A stretch of DNA of 41,844 nt from an uncultured Pelagibacteraceae bacterium (lineage in GTDB: Bacteria; Pseudomonadota; Alphaproteobacteria; Pelagibacterales; Pelagibacteraceae), in the NCBI GenBank assembly GCA_902514665.1, contig CABXRS010000009.1, positions 1 to 41,844 of the forward strand. Reading direction: 5' to 3'. The notes beneath the pieces were generated by a model. That model was not told where the DNA came from. It saw only the letters and a program-made list of their open reading frames with translations, and made no database searches. Shown one piece after another: positions 35,010 through 41,844 of this stretch (position 1 is its first letter; every line of letters begins with the position of its first letter). The position numbers and the translations under genes were made by a program.

Positions 35010-35729
35010 GTGAATATTATCGTATTACAACACATAAACATAGAAGACCCCGGATACATCAAAGATTTAATGTTAGCTGATGGATTTAATTTAACCACTA
35101 TTGAGTTAGATGAAGGCGAGAAAATACCTGAGGATTTAAATAAATTTGATGGAATGTTTTGTATGGGAGGTCCAATGGATACCTTTATGGAAAAGCAGTA
35201 TCCGTGGTTAGTAGAAGAAAAGAAAAAAATTAAAGAGTTTGTTGTAGATTTAAAAAAACCTTATTTAGGATTTTGTTTGGGCTGTCAGTTACTAGGAGAA
35301 GTAATAGGGGGGCAAGTAGTTAAATCAAATCCTGCAGAGATTGGCATGATGGATATCAATTTTACAAAAGAAAAGGAAATTGACAATTTATTCTCAGAAT
35401 TTCCAAACCAGATCAAAAGTCTTCAATGGCATTCTTATGAGGTGCAGGGCATTCAAAATCATAAGGATGTGACTTTGTTAGCTACGTCACCAGTTACAAA
35501 ATTTCAAATTTTTAAATACCAAAACCACGCCTATGGAATTCAATTTCATATAGAAATAAAAAATAACACAGTCAATGAATGGGGATGCGTCCCAGAGTAT
35601 AGAAAAGCTTTGGAGAAACATCTTGGTTATGGTGCGTTAGAAAAATTTAATCAATCTGCAAAGGATAACATGAAAGATATGAATAACTACTCTACAATCC
35701 TTTATAATAATTTTAAAAAACTTTTATGA
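35010..35729 (+). CDS. Class I glutamine amidotransferase (GuaA-like, stand-alone)
   Basis: 239 residues starting at GTG 35010. The triad is complete: Cys89 in LGFCLGCQLLGEVIGG, His180 and Glu182 in YGIQFHIEIK; the FDGMFCMGGPMD strand and QWHSYEV are typical. No synthetase domain is fused, so it hydrolyses or transfers from a gamma-glutamyl or glutamine substrate that is not known. The next gene overlaps by four bases (ATGA). Similar stand-alone proteins are often called GMP-synthase-like without proof. Confidence 0.88.
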   Translation: MNIIVLQHINIEDPGYIKDLMLADGFNLTTIELDEGEKIPEDLNKFDGMFCMGGPMDTFMEKQYPWLVEEKKKIKEFVVDLKKPYLGFCLGCQLLGEVIGGQVVKSNPAEIGMMDINFTKEKEIDNLFSEFPNQIKSLQWHSYEVQGIQNHKDVTLLATSPVTKFQIFKYQNHAYGIQFHIEIKNNTVNEWGCVPEYRKALEKHLGYGALEKFNQSAKDNMKDMNNYSTILYNNFKKLL

Positions 35730-35947
35730 ACAATAAAATATTTGAATGGGCTGGAGTTATAACTGCAATATTATATTCTTTGTTTGTAGCTTTAAATATA
35801 GGTATTGAATTTTTTGGTTTTTGTTTATTACTTTTTTCAGCAATTTTAATCGGAATATGGGCCTATAGGGGTGGTCATAAAGGAATTTTATTTCTACAAT
35901 TTTTTTATGCAACAGCTGGTATTATTGGGATGGTGCGTTGGTTTTAA
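35726..35947 (+). CDS. Small three-helix membrane protein
   Basis: 73 residues, almost wholly hydrophobic: WAGVITAILYSLFVALNIG, FFGFCLLLFSAILIGIWAY and GILFLQFFYATAGIIGMVRW. It overlaps the amidotransferase stop by four bases and converges with the short cryptochrome by four bases. The size and helix spacing resemble half of PnuC-like or SemiSWEET-like transporters, but I cannot show homology. Confidence 0.65.
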   Translation: MNNKIFEWAGVITAILYSLFVALNIGIEFFGFCLLLFSAILIGIWAYRGGHKGILFLQFFYATAGIIGMVRWF

Positions 35948-37083
35948 TTAAAGCTTGATATTATTTTTGGAATATAATTTTTAAAATTAAAAAAACCTTT
36001 GTTACAATATTGCCAGGAAAATCGATCAAGATCCCTGTATAAAAAATTTAATTTAATAGTATTTGAATTTAAATAATCCAAGTTTTCACCAACAGTTGGA
36101 TATAGTCCACAGGAATTTTCAACATTTTTAATTTCACTAATATCAATAACCTCAGACTCGATAGAATTATCTTTTAATCTTCGTTGTTGGTCATTAATTA
36201 AAAGAGACTTAAATTTCAATGACTTTTCATTGAGCTTGATACATCTATTTTCATTTTTAACAGCAACTATATATATTTTTTTAAAATTATTTTCTTTAAA
36301 ATCAGTGATTTCAAATGAGAGATTGTTCTCAAAAATTACAAGATTTTTTTCCTCAATATTCTGAGGATTACTAAAATCTTGTCTAACTACAGAGTAAGTT
36401 TTTTCTGACATTTTTGGTGGAGCATTCTCATTTAATTTGACACTTTGAAACCTGTTATTGGTAAATTTTTTTATATTCCATTCACTTGCCAGGTAATGCT
36501 TACCTTGAGTTTGAATTCCAGCTACCCATCTCCAACCAAGAGTGTTCGATGCAGCATCTCCATCATACAGATGTTGCATGAAAAACTCAGCACCAAGTTG
36601 CCAAGGTAATTCTAGAGTGAAAATCCAAATACTCGCAAACCACATTCTTGTATGGTTATGAAGATAGTTATTTTCCTTGAGTTCATTTACCCAATAATTA
36701 AAGCACTCAATATTTGTTTTCCCTTCGATTGCATTTAAATAATCTTTGTTATCTTTGAAATCTTCTCTTATTTTTTTTAGCTCTATTAAATAATCATTCC
36801 ATACATTTGGTCTTAGTTCTAGCCAGCCTTTCCAATATGTACGCCAAAGAACTTCTTGGATAAACTTTTCATTTTTAGCAAAAGAAAATTTATCAAGAGA
36901 TTTTTTAATTATTTCTTTTTCGCTTATTATACCGTGTGTAATGTAAGGTGATAAGCATGAAACATTAGATCTACCCTCTGGGCCAAGATCAAAATTTCTT
37001 AATTTAGAGTAATCTGTAAGATTATTTTCAACAAAATGATTTAGCTTTTCAATAGCTTTCGCTCTCGAAGCCTCAAATAACAT
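35944..37083 (-). CDS. Short photolyase/cryptochrome homologue lacking the N-terminal antenna domain
   Basis: 379 residues. The protein begins directly in the FAD domain: NVSCLSPYITHGIISEKEI, EVLWRTYWKGWLELRP, LHNHTRMWFASIWIFTLELPW and the FAD contact DGDAASNTLGWRWVAG (174-189), with GKHYLASEWNIKKFTNNRF. No antenna domain precedes it; only a few codons lie before SRAKAIEKL. Residues ~245-379 are an extra region with hydrophobic strands (NLVIFENNLSFE, KIYIVAV, SLLINDQQ, SEVIDI) that looks alpha/beta. It belongs with the short photolyase-like group. It is last in the argG operon. Confidence 0.88.
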   Translation of the reverse strand: MLFEASRAKAIEKLNHFVENNLTDYSKLRNFDLGPEGRSNVSCLSPYITHGIISEKEIIKKSLDKFSFAKNEKFIQEVLWRTYWKGWLELRPNVWNDYLIELKKIREDFKDNKDYLNAIEGKTNIECFNYWVNELKENNYLHNHTRMWFASIWIFTLELPWQLGAEFFMQHLYDGDAASNTLGWRWVAGIQTQGKHYLASEWNIKKFTNNRFQSVKLNENAPPKMSEKTYSVVRQDFSNPQNIEEKNLVIFENNLSFEITDFKENNFKKIYIVAVKNENRCIKLNEKSLKFKSLLINDQQRRLKDNSIESEVIDISEIKNVENSCGLYPTVGENLDYLNSNTIKLNFLYRDLDRFSWQYCNKGFFNFKNYIPKIISSFN

Positions 37084-37090
37084 ATTTAGA

Positions 37091-37471
37091 TTACCTAGAT
37101 TTTTTTTTCTTTAGACCAAGCTTGTCACTATGCCTTAATCTTAGAACAACAATTGCTCCAGCGATTAGCAGAATAGCAACGGCTTCATAAACAAGAGCTG
37201 TAGGATCCATTTCTTTTCCCTGAAGAATAATAAATCGAGCAAGAGCTGTTATTGCAATAAGAAGTGGTAAGGTAATGCTTATAGATTGTTGATTCCAAAA
37301 AACTCTTACCATTGCAAGAACTTCTAAATATAGAAACATTAAAAGTAAATCAGCTAAAGTAACTGATTGATTTAAAAACATATTCGACATTTCAATACCA
37401 ACAGCAATAACAGTGCTGATTAAAATAATACACATCAACCCCAATTGTAAGTTTTTTGCTATCTTATCCAT
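37091..37471 (-). CDS. PsiE-family membrane protein
   Basis: 126 residues with four membrane helices: LGLMCIILISTVIAVGIEM, LADLLLMFLYLEVLAMVRVFW, ITLPLLIAITALARFIILQG and LVYEAVAILLIAGAIVVLRLR, then a basic KKKK tail. LYLEVLAMVRVFW and the ARFI segment are typical of phosphate-starvation-inducible PsiE. The function of PsiE is unknown. It overlaps the upstream membrane-protein gene by one base. No Pho box can be assigned. Confidence 0.85.
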   Translation of the reverse strand: MDKIAKNLQLGLMCIILISTVIAVGIEMSNMFLNQSVTLADLLLMFLYLEVLAMVRVFWNQQSISITLPLLIAITALARFIILQGKEMDPTALVYEAVAILLIAGAIVVLRLRHSDKLGLKKKKSR

Positions 37472-37929
37472 TACTTATCTTTACTAAAAGGTAGCCATTT
37501 TTCAAATACCGATTTTGAAGAACCATCATATGGAATTGAGTAAGAATACGGGTTTGGACTAGTTAAAACTTCAATTCCTTTTGAAAAGACAAATATAAAA
37601 ACAATAACAAAAACAATTACCATTATCTTAAAGGGATCAAAATTTTTTGTCTTAAAAACGCTCGTAGAACTTTCTTCGGCTCTGTGAAAATGTTTAAATG
37701 TCATATAGACTGCAAAAATCAAACCAATATGAGCTATAAAAAGACCCGCCCAACCAAATGCAAAAGTTGTATATGAAAAAACATATAAACTAAAAACTGT
37801 AGTCCAAATAAAACTTAAGACTAAAAGAATTTGTAGCCTTACTGTTTTAGGAAGAGCTCTCAAATCATTTTTACTATCATCAAACAAAATATTTGCTGCT
37901 TCTATCATCCAATTTTTTAACGATTCCAT
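37471..37929 (-). CDS. Three-helix membrane protein of unknown family
   Basis: 152 residues: a soluble, amphipathic start (ESLKNWMIEAANILFDDSKNDLRALP), helices LQILLVLSFIWTTVFSLYVF, FGWAGLFIAHIGLIFAVYMTF and IMVIVFVIVFIFVFSKGIEV, and a periplasmic-type C-terminus (PNPYSYSIPYDGSS). I do not recognise the family. It is 57 bases after argG and overlaps PsiE by one base. Confidence 0.7.
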   Translation of the reverse strand: MESLKNWMIEAANILFDDSKNDLRALPKTVRLQILLVLSFIWTTVFSLYVFSYTTFAFGWAGLFIAHIGLIFAVYMTFKHFHRAEESSTSVFKTKNFDPFKIMVIVFVIVFIFVFSKGIEVLTSPNPYSYSIPYDGSSKSVFEKWLPFSKDK

Positions 37930-37935
37930 AAATCT

Positions 37936-37963
37936 AAGATATAGTTTTAAACAAATTTGACAA
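37936..37963 (-). promoter_or_regulatory. Possible internal promoter after argG
   Basis: On the minus strand TTGTCA (plus 37958-37963) and TATCTT (plus 37936-37941) are 16 bp apart, just upstream of the membrane-protein ATG at 37929. The gap after argG is wider than others in this run, which fits a separate start. AT-rich composition makes chance matches common. Confidence 0.3.
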
Positions 37964-37986
37964 ACAATAAATTGACCTAAGATTTA

Positions 37987-39174
37987 TTAAGAACGCAGTT
38001 TTTTCTTGTGAAAATTAATAAATCTTTCAACATTTGTTTTATTAAAGGTTTTATTTTCTTCAAAAGAAACTTTTTTCATAGAGTAGGCTGCACTCTTAGT
38101 TTGTCTTGAAATTATCGTAACATTTCCTTTGTAAAGTTTGAGTTTAACTGAACCATTAACTTTATTTTTATTTAGATCTACAATTTTTTGAAGTTTAAAT
38201 CTTTCTTTTGAATACCAGTAGCCATTGTAAATAAGCTCTGCATATCTTGGCATAATTTGATCTTTTTTATGCATTGTATCTTTATCGAGAGTTACAGACT
38301 CAATTGCACGATGGGCATGCATTAACAAGGTACCCCCAGGTGTTTCGTAAACACCTCTAGATTTTATTCCAATAAATCTATTTTCAACTAAATCAACTCT
38401 GCCAATTCCATTTTTACCTGCAAGTTGATTTAATTTTTCTAATAATTTTGCTGGAGTAATTTTTTTCCCATTGATACCAAATGGATCTCCGTTTTTAAAA
38501 TTGACAATAACAAAAGATGCTTTATTTGGTGCCTTTTCTGGCGAAACTGATCTTTGAAAAATAAATTCTGGTGCAAAATTTTTGGGATTTTCTAAAAGCT
38601 TACCTTCAGTAGAAGTGTGAAATAAATTATCGTCTACTGAAAAAGGAGATGCACCTTTTTTATCCTTTGGAATAGCTATGTTGTGTTTTTTTGCATAATT
38701 AATTAGATCAGTTCTTGATTTTAATTTCCAAATTCTCCAAGGAGCGATGATTTTTATTTTGGGGCCAAAGTAATGATAGCCTAACTCAAATCTTACTTGA
38801 TCGTTTCCTTTGCCAGTTGCGCCGTGGGAAACTGCAAATGCCTTAAATTTTTTAGCAACTCTAATTTGATCTTTAGCTATGAGCGGTCTTGCTATGGATG
38901 TACCTAACAGGTAGACACCTTCATAAATAGCATGACCTCTGATCATTGGATAAACATAATCTTTTACAAATATATCTTTTAAATCTTTAATAATTATTTT
39001 AGTGACACCAAATTTTTTTGCGTTAGAAATAATTTTTTTTCTATTAATCTCTTGCCCTATATCTGCTGTGTAACAAATTACTTCTGCGTCATAATTTTCT
39101 TGAAGCCACTTTAAAATTATAGAGGTATCAAGCCCTCCAGAGTATGCTAGAACAATTTTTTTTTTTAATTTCAT
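37987..39174 (-). CDS. argG: Argininosuccinate synthase
   Basis: Ligates citrulline and aspartate using ATP in arginine synthesis. The type I signatures are complete: KIVLAYSGGLDTSIILKWL (PP-loop), EVICYTADIGQ, GTSIARPLIAKDQI, VSHGATGKGNDQVRFELGY, SPFSVDDNLFHTSTEG and GIGRVDLVENRFIGIKSRGVYETPGG. The 395 residues are normal. It lies four bases after the IalB-like gene; no ARG box is seen. Confidence 0.97.
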   Translation of the reverse strand: MKLKKKIVLAYSGGLDTSIILKWLQENYDAEVICYTADIGQEINRKKIISNAKKFGVTKIIIKDLKDIFVKDYVYPMIRGHAIYEGVYLLGTSIARPLIAKDQIRVAKKFKAFAVSHGATGKGNDQVRFELGYHYFGPKIKIIAPWRIWKLKSRTDLINYAKKHNIAIPKDKKGASPFSVDDNLFHTSTEGKLLENPKNFAPEFIFQRSVSPEKAPNKASFVIVNFKNGDPFGINGKKITPAKLLEKLNQLAGKNGIGRVDLVENRFIGIKSRGVYETPGGTLLMHAHRAIESVTLDKDTMHKKDQIMPRYAELIYNGYWYSKERFKLQKIVDLNKNKVNGSVKLKLYKGNVTIISRQTKSAAYSMKKVSFEENKTFNKTNVERFINFHKKKLRS

Positions 39175-39178
39175 TAAA

Positions 39179-39691
39179 CTAACTGCAAGCTTTTCGAGAT
39201 GCGTTATAAGCTTTAGTAAACCCTAGCAATGAATAGTGATCAATTGTTTGAGAACCTTTTTGATTGTATCCTGTAATCATTATTCGAGAACCTTTTCTCA
39301 TTTGTTTAATCATTTTAAGTTCAATTTTATTGTCAGCAATCCAAGCAAAGCCTTGTTCTTTAATGTCAAATTTAAACTTATTTTTTCCTGAAGCTGCAGT
39401 GACAGAGTTGCTTTTGTTAAACTCATAGCCCGGGGTTACACTCACTTCATTGCTAATACTTTCGTTTGGTCTAAAGGCAACAAATAATTTTGCATCTCTT
39501 TTGTTTGATTTTGGAGCTTGCAAGATAGGTGAGGATTGTGCGAAACAAACTTTTCCACTTGCTTCAGAAACTACCATAGCTTCCCAGTCTTTATATTTGC
39601 CAATTTTCTTTACTTCTTGAGCTTGAAGTTGGCTAAAGCTAGTTAAAAACAAAATAGTACAAAACGTTATAATTCTTTTAATTAAGGACAT
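39179..39691 (-). CDS. IalB-family (invasion-associated locus B) secreted protein
   Basis: 170 residues with a Sec signal (IITFCTILFLTSFSQLQA) and the IalB pattern: YKDWEAMVVSEASGKVCFAQS near the start, and NKIELKMIKQMRKGSRIMITGYNQKG with TIDHYSLLGFTKAYN at the end. Two Cys (KVCFAQ and KACS) may pair. Family knowledge: periplasmic or envelope proteins common in alphaproteobacteria; the invasion label reflects Bartonella work and does not imply virulence here. It overlaps the aldo/keto reductase by ten bases. Confidence 0.88.
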   Translation of the reverse strand: MSLIKRIITFCTILFLTSFSQLQAQEVKKIGKYKDWEAMVVSEASGKVCFAQSSPILQAPKSNKRDAKLFVAFRPNESISNEVSVTPGYEFNKSNSVTAASGKNKFKFDIKEQGFAWIADNKIELKMIKQMRKGSRIMITGYNQKGSQTIDHYSLLGFTKAYNASRKACS

Positions 39692-40716
39692 GGATTAGGG
39701 TAAATTTTTTGAACATTGTTAATTTCTTTAATGACATCTTCTGATAGATTAACATTTACACTTTCTATATTTGTTTTCAACTGCTCCATTGTTGTTGCTC
39801 CAATAATCACACTAGTCATAAAGTCTTGTATTTCACAAAATTTGATAGACATTTGACTCATATCAAGATTATGTTTCTTGCTTATATTGTAATAAAGCTC
39901 AACCGCTTCCTCTGTATTTGGCTTTCTGTATCTTGTCCAAAAATCAAAATCTCTCTCCATTCTTGATCCTTTTGGAAATTTTTTATTTCTATATTTTCCA
40001 CTTAAATAACCACTAGCGAGGGGAGAATATGATAGGCATCCGATTTCCTCTCTTATTGACACTTCGGCTAATCCAACTTCGTAAGATCTGTTCAACAAAC
40101 TATATGGATTTTGGATTGACATCATTCTTGGTAAATTTTTGTCCTTTGAAAGTTTGAGAAAACTCATTGTTCCCCAAGGGGTTTCGTTGGATAAACCGAT
40201 GTATCTAATCTTACCTTGATCTATGTACTTGTTTAATTCTTCTAAAACATCCTCAAAGTGGTTCCAGTTATTTTCTTGATGAACGTAACCCAATCTTCCA
40301 AAGTTATTTACCTTTCTTTCAGGCCAATGAAGCTGATATAAATCAACATAATCAGTTTTTAGTCTCTTCAGACTATTATTCAAAGCACTCTCCAAGTTAG
40401 TACCCACAAAACTATTTTCCCCATTCCTCAAATAATCTCGAGCAGGACCTGCAACTTTAGTTGCAAGAATCACGTCATTCCTTTTCTTTGTTTTTTCAAA
40501 CCAGTTTCCAATAATTTCTTCAGTATCTCCGTAAGTTTCTTTTCTTGGAGGCACAGCATATAATTCTGCTGTGTCCCAAAAATTTACCCCCTGATCTAAA
40601 GCAAAATCCATTTGCTCAAATGCTTCATTTTGGCTATTTTGCTCTCCCCAAGTCATTGTTCCGAGACAAATTGTACTTACTTTTAACTCTGTGTTACCTA
40701 GATTTTTGTAATTCAT
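39682..40716 (-). CDS. Aldo/keto reductase (Tas-like)
   Basis: A 344-residue NADPH-dependent TIM-barrel reductase. The tetrad is visible: Asp48 and Tyr53 in FWDTAELYAV, Lys87 in ILATKVAG and His130 in DLYQLHWPER. GLSNETPWG, YSLLNRSYEVG, SPLASGYLSGKY and SVIIGATTMEQL match the Tas / AKR11-12-like group. The substrate is unknown. It heads the minus-strand run to argG and diverges from the Bax-inhibitor gene across 76 bases. Confidence 0.93.
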   Translation of the reverse strand: MNYKNLGNTELKVSTICLGTMTWGEQNSQNEAFEQMDFALDQGVNFWDTAELYAVPPRKETYGDTEEIIGNWFEKTKKRNDVILATKVAGPARDYLRNGENSFVGTNLESALNNSLKRLKTDYVDLYQLHWPERKVNNFGRLGYVHQENNWNHFEDVLEELNKYIDQGKIRYIGLSNETPWGTMSFLKLSKDKNLPRMMSIQNPYSLLNRSYEVGLAEVSIREEIGCLSYSPLASGYLSGKYRNKKFPKGSRMERDFDFWTRYRKPNTEEAVELYYNISKKHNLDMSQMSIKFCEIQDFMTSVIIGATTMEQLKTNIESVNVNLSEDVIKEINNVQKIYPNPCP

Positions 40717-40727
40717 CTGAAAATTAT

Positions 40728-40744
40728 GTTAATGTTTTATTAAC
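40728..40744. repeat. Inverted repeat GTTAAT-N5-ATTAAC
   Basis: Perfect 6-bp arms (40728-40733 and 40739-40744) in the divergent gap between the aldo/keto reductase and the BI-1 gene, 49 bases before the latter. It could be an operator, though in AT-rich DNA a chance dyad is quite possible. Confidence 0.3.
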
Positions 40745-40757
40745 CTTTTATGGTATC

Positions 40758-40786
40758 TTGAATAATTAGTAAAAGGCTATTATATA
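40758..40786 (+). promoter_or_regulatory. Candidate promoter of the BI-1 gene
   Basis: TTGAAT (40758-40763) and TATATA (40781-40786) are 17 bp apart. Transcription would start near 40793, which is the ATG itself, suggesting a leaderless mRNA. No ribosome site precedes the ATG, which fits. Confidence 0.4.
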
Positions 40787-40792
40787 ACACTC

Positions 40793-41554
40793 ATGGAATT
40801 TGATAAAAACGGAATACTAAACAGAGCTAAAGCAGCTCAACAATCAACTGTTATAATGGATGAAGGCTTACGAGCCTACATGCTAAAAGTTTATAACTAT
40901 ATGGCAACTGGAATTTTATTAACAGGAATAGTTGCATTAATTACATTTAAGTTGTCTGTCGTTACCAATGATGTTGGATCCATTGTAGCTCTAACTCAAA
41001 TAGGTAATGCGATTTATATGTCGGGTTTAAAATGGCTTGTCATGCTTGCGCCTTTAGGAATTGTTTTTTATATGAGTTTTGGAATTAATAAAATGAGTGC
41101 ATCAAAAGCTCAAACAACTTTTTGGGTTTTTGCAGGTTTAATGGGCTTATCTTTATCTTCAATTTTATTAGTTTACACAGGAATGAGTGTAACAAGAGTT
41201 TTCTTTATTTGTTCAGCAACGTTTGGGGCAATGAGTATTTATGGCTACACTACTAAAAGAGATCTAACTAAATTAGGCTCTTTCTTAATGATGGGTTTAA
41301 TTGGAATAATTATAGCTTCGATAGTCAATATATTTATGAAATCATCAATGATGTATTTTGTGATTTCAATATTAGGAGTTTTAATTTTTGTTGGTCTTAC
41401 AGCTTACGATACTCAAAAAATTAAAAATATGTATGCAGCTAGCGACACTGGTGAAATCATGGGCAAAAAAGCCGTAATGGGTGCTCTTACTCTTTATCTA
41501 GACTTTATAAATCTATTTATAATGTTGTTGAGATTGTTTGGTCAAAGACGTTAA
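40793..41554 (+). CDS. Bax inhibitor-1 family (YbhL/YccA-like) membrane protein
   Basis: A 253-residue protein with seven hydrophobic helices. The start GLRAYMLKVYNYMATGILLTG, ATFGAMSIYGYTTKRDLTKLGSFL and VGLTAYDTQKIKNMYA (with the pH-sensing Asp) match the family, ending in ALTLYLDFINLFIMLLRLFG. Family knowledge: TMBIM/BI-1 proteins are calcium-leak channels in characterised cases; the bacterial role is unclear. Its 3' end overlaps the convergent ORF by four bases. Confidence 0.94.
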   Translation: MEFDKNGILNRAKAAQQSTVIMDEGLRAYMLKVYNYMATGILLTGIVALITFKLSVVTNDVGSIVALTQIGNAIYMSGLKWLVMLAPLGIVFYMSFGINKMSASKAQTTFWVFAGLMGLSLSSILLVYTGMSVTRVFFICSATFGAMSIYGYTTKRDLTKLGSFLMMGLIGIIIASIVNIFMKSSMMYFVISILGVLIFVGLTAYDTQKIKNMYAASDTGEIMGKKAVMGALTLYLDFINLFIMLLRLFGQRR

Positions 41555-41844
41555 TTAAATTTAATAGATTTAACCAGATTAAATAAATCATCTTTTGCTT
41601 CTTTACATTTTTGCCAGCAGGCCGATGTGATTACGTATTCTTTTCTGTTGAACAAAAATATAACTTGTTGAGTATAAACATTTTCCATGAAGGAACTTTC
41701 ATTTTCTCTATACATGCTCCAATCTGCAAACGAAGGCTGATCGTGCATTCCGCATTCTTTTAACTCAACTTTTCTTTTCCCGATCTTTCTTTCAATTTTC
41801 AAAATTTTTTTACACTGTTTTAGAACTTTTTTTTCGTTAATTTT
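41551..41844 (-). CDS. Hypothetical protein, 5' end beyond window
   Basis: An open frame on the minus strand that runs to the window edge with no stop, at least 97 residues. The stretch LKECGMHDQPSFADWSMYREN, VYTQQVIFLFNRKEYVITSACWQKC and FNLVKSIKF is not one I recognise. There is no ATG upstream of an internal one, and a TTG at 41802 is unlikely as the start because the frame continues (KINEKKVLKQCKKI), so the true start lies outside. Three or more Cys are scattered. It converges on the BI-1 gene. Confidence 0.6.
   Translation of the reverse strand, partial: KINEKKVLKQCKKILKIERKIGKRKVELKECGMHDQPSFADWSMYRENESSFMENVYTQQVIFLFNRKEYVITSACWQKCKEAKDDLFNLVKSIKFN

Noticed and set aside
40545-40769. 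74-residue plus-strand ORF opposite the aldo/keto reductase start
   Set aside because: Antisense to a well-supported gene; hydrophobic, low-complexity content without a domain.

Overview
The window looks like a stretch of a streamlined, AT-rich marine alphaproteobacterial chromosome, most likely SAR11 / Pelagibacter-like. This is inferred from the very low GC, Lys/Asn/Ile-rich proteins, intergenic gaps of usually 0-60 nt, many stop/start overlaps (TAATG, ATGA, TAGTG) and alphaproteobacterial gene pairings (hslVU beside the his cluster, ftsK-lolA beside a ubiH-type gene, tsaD-EVE opposite hemCD, an IalB-family gene). No phage, insertion sequence, integrase or CRISPR array is visible. No gene-free stretch reaches 300 nt; the longest, about 131 nt between hisH and hisA, holds a candidate small lipoprotein gene.

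Layout. 1-1591 (minus): hslV and the 5' part of hslU. 1680-5648 (plus): hisB-hisH-(small ORF)-hisA-hisF-hisE, then a HIT protein and a GNAT acetyltransferase. 5645-8277 (minus): ftsK-lolA. 8338-11453: ubiH-type hydroxylase, LON-domain protein, sulfotransferase, tRNA-Gly(GCC) and pterin carbinolamine dehydratase. 11443-15652 (minus): YggT-like protein, rpe, heparinase II/III-like protein, purH. 15686-20673: an acetate-type module with a two-subunit sodium:solute symporter, an unknown ORF and acetyl-CoA synthetase; the only clear intrinsic terminator of the window lies after the symporter. 20689-22175 (minus): tsaD and an EVE protein. 22232-26591 (plus): hemC, hemD, an MscS channel, YggT, folD and two small membrane proteins. 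26593-37083: an accessory block with a TauD-type dioxygenase, a PQQ-type sugar dehydrogenase, an atypical SDR, three different photolyase/cryptochrome-family proteins, a short DUF2256 zinc-ribbon gene, a DUF4174-like protein, a secreted FG-GAP/UnbV protein with a Cys-rich secreted partner, and a class I glutamine amidotransferase. 37091-40716 (minus): aldo/keto reductase, IalB-like protein, argG, a membrane protein and a PsiE-family protein. 40793-41844: a Bax-inhibitor-1 protein and a partial ORF running off the window.

How it works together. Most genes are core: histidine, arginine, purine, folate, haem and ubiquinone synthesis, protein quality control and chromosome segregation. The symporter and Acs could form an uptake-and-activation route for acetate or a similar short carboxylate. 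The 28-37 kb block reads as a light-related island: three flavoprotein classes of the photolyase/cryptochrome superfamily plus DUF2256 and a conserved-looking SDR with an altered active site.

Most notable: (1) Acs carries a roughly 60-residue, lysine-rich, histone-tail-like N-terminal extension containing a perfect 42-bp tandem duplication, with no alternative ATG before residue 203; (2) three divergent photolyase/cryptochrome homologues lie within 8 kb, one lacking the N-terminal antenna domain but with a C-terminal extension that may be a relocated alpha/beta domain, and one of the Fe-S photolyase class apparently missing most cluster cysteines; (3) a 30-residue lipoprotein-like ORF sits between hisH and hisA, its frame continuing past one TAA directly into an ATGA overlap with hisA.
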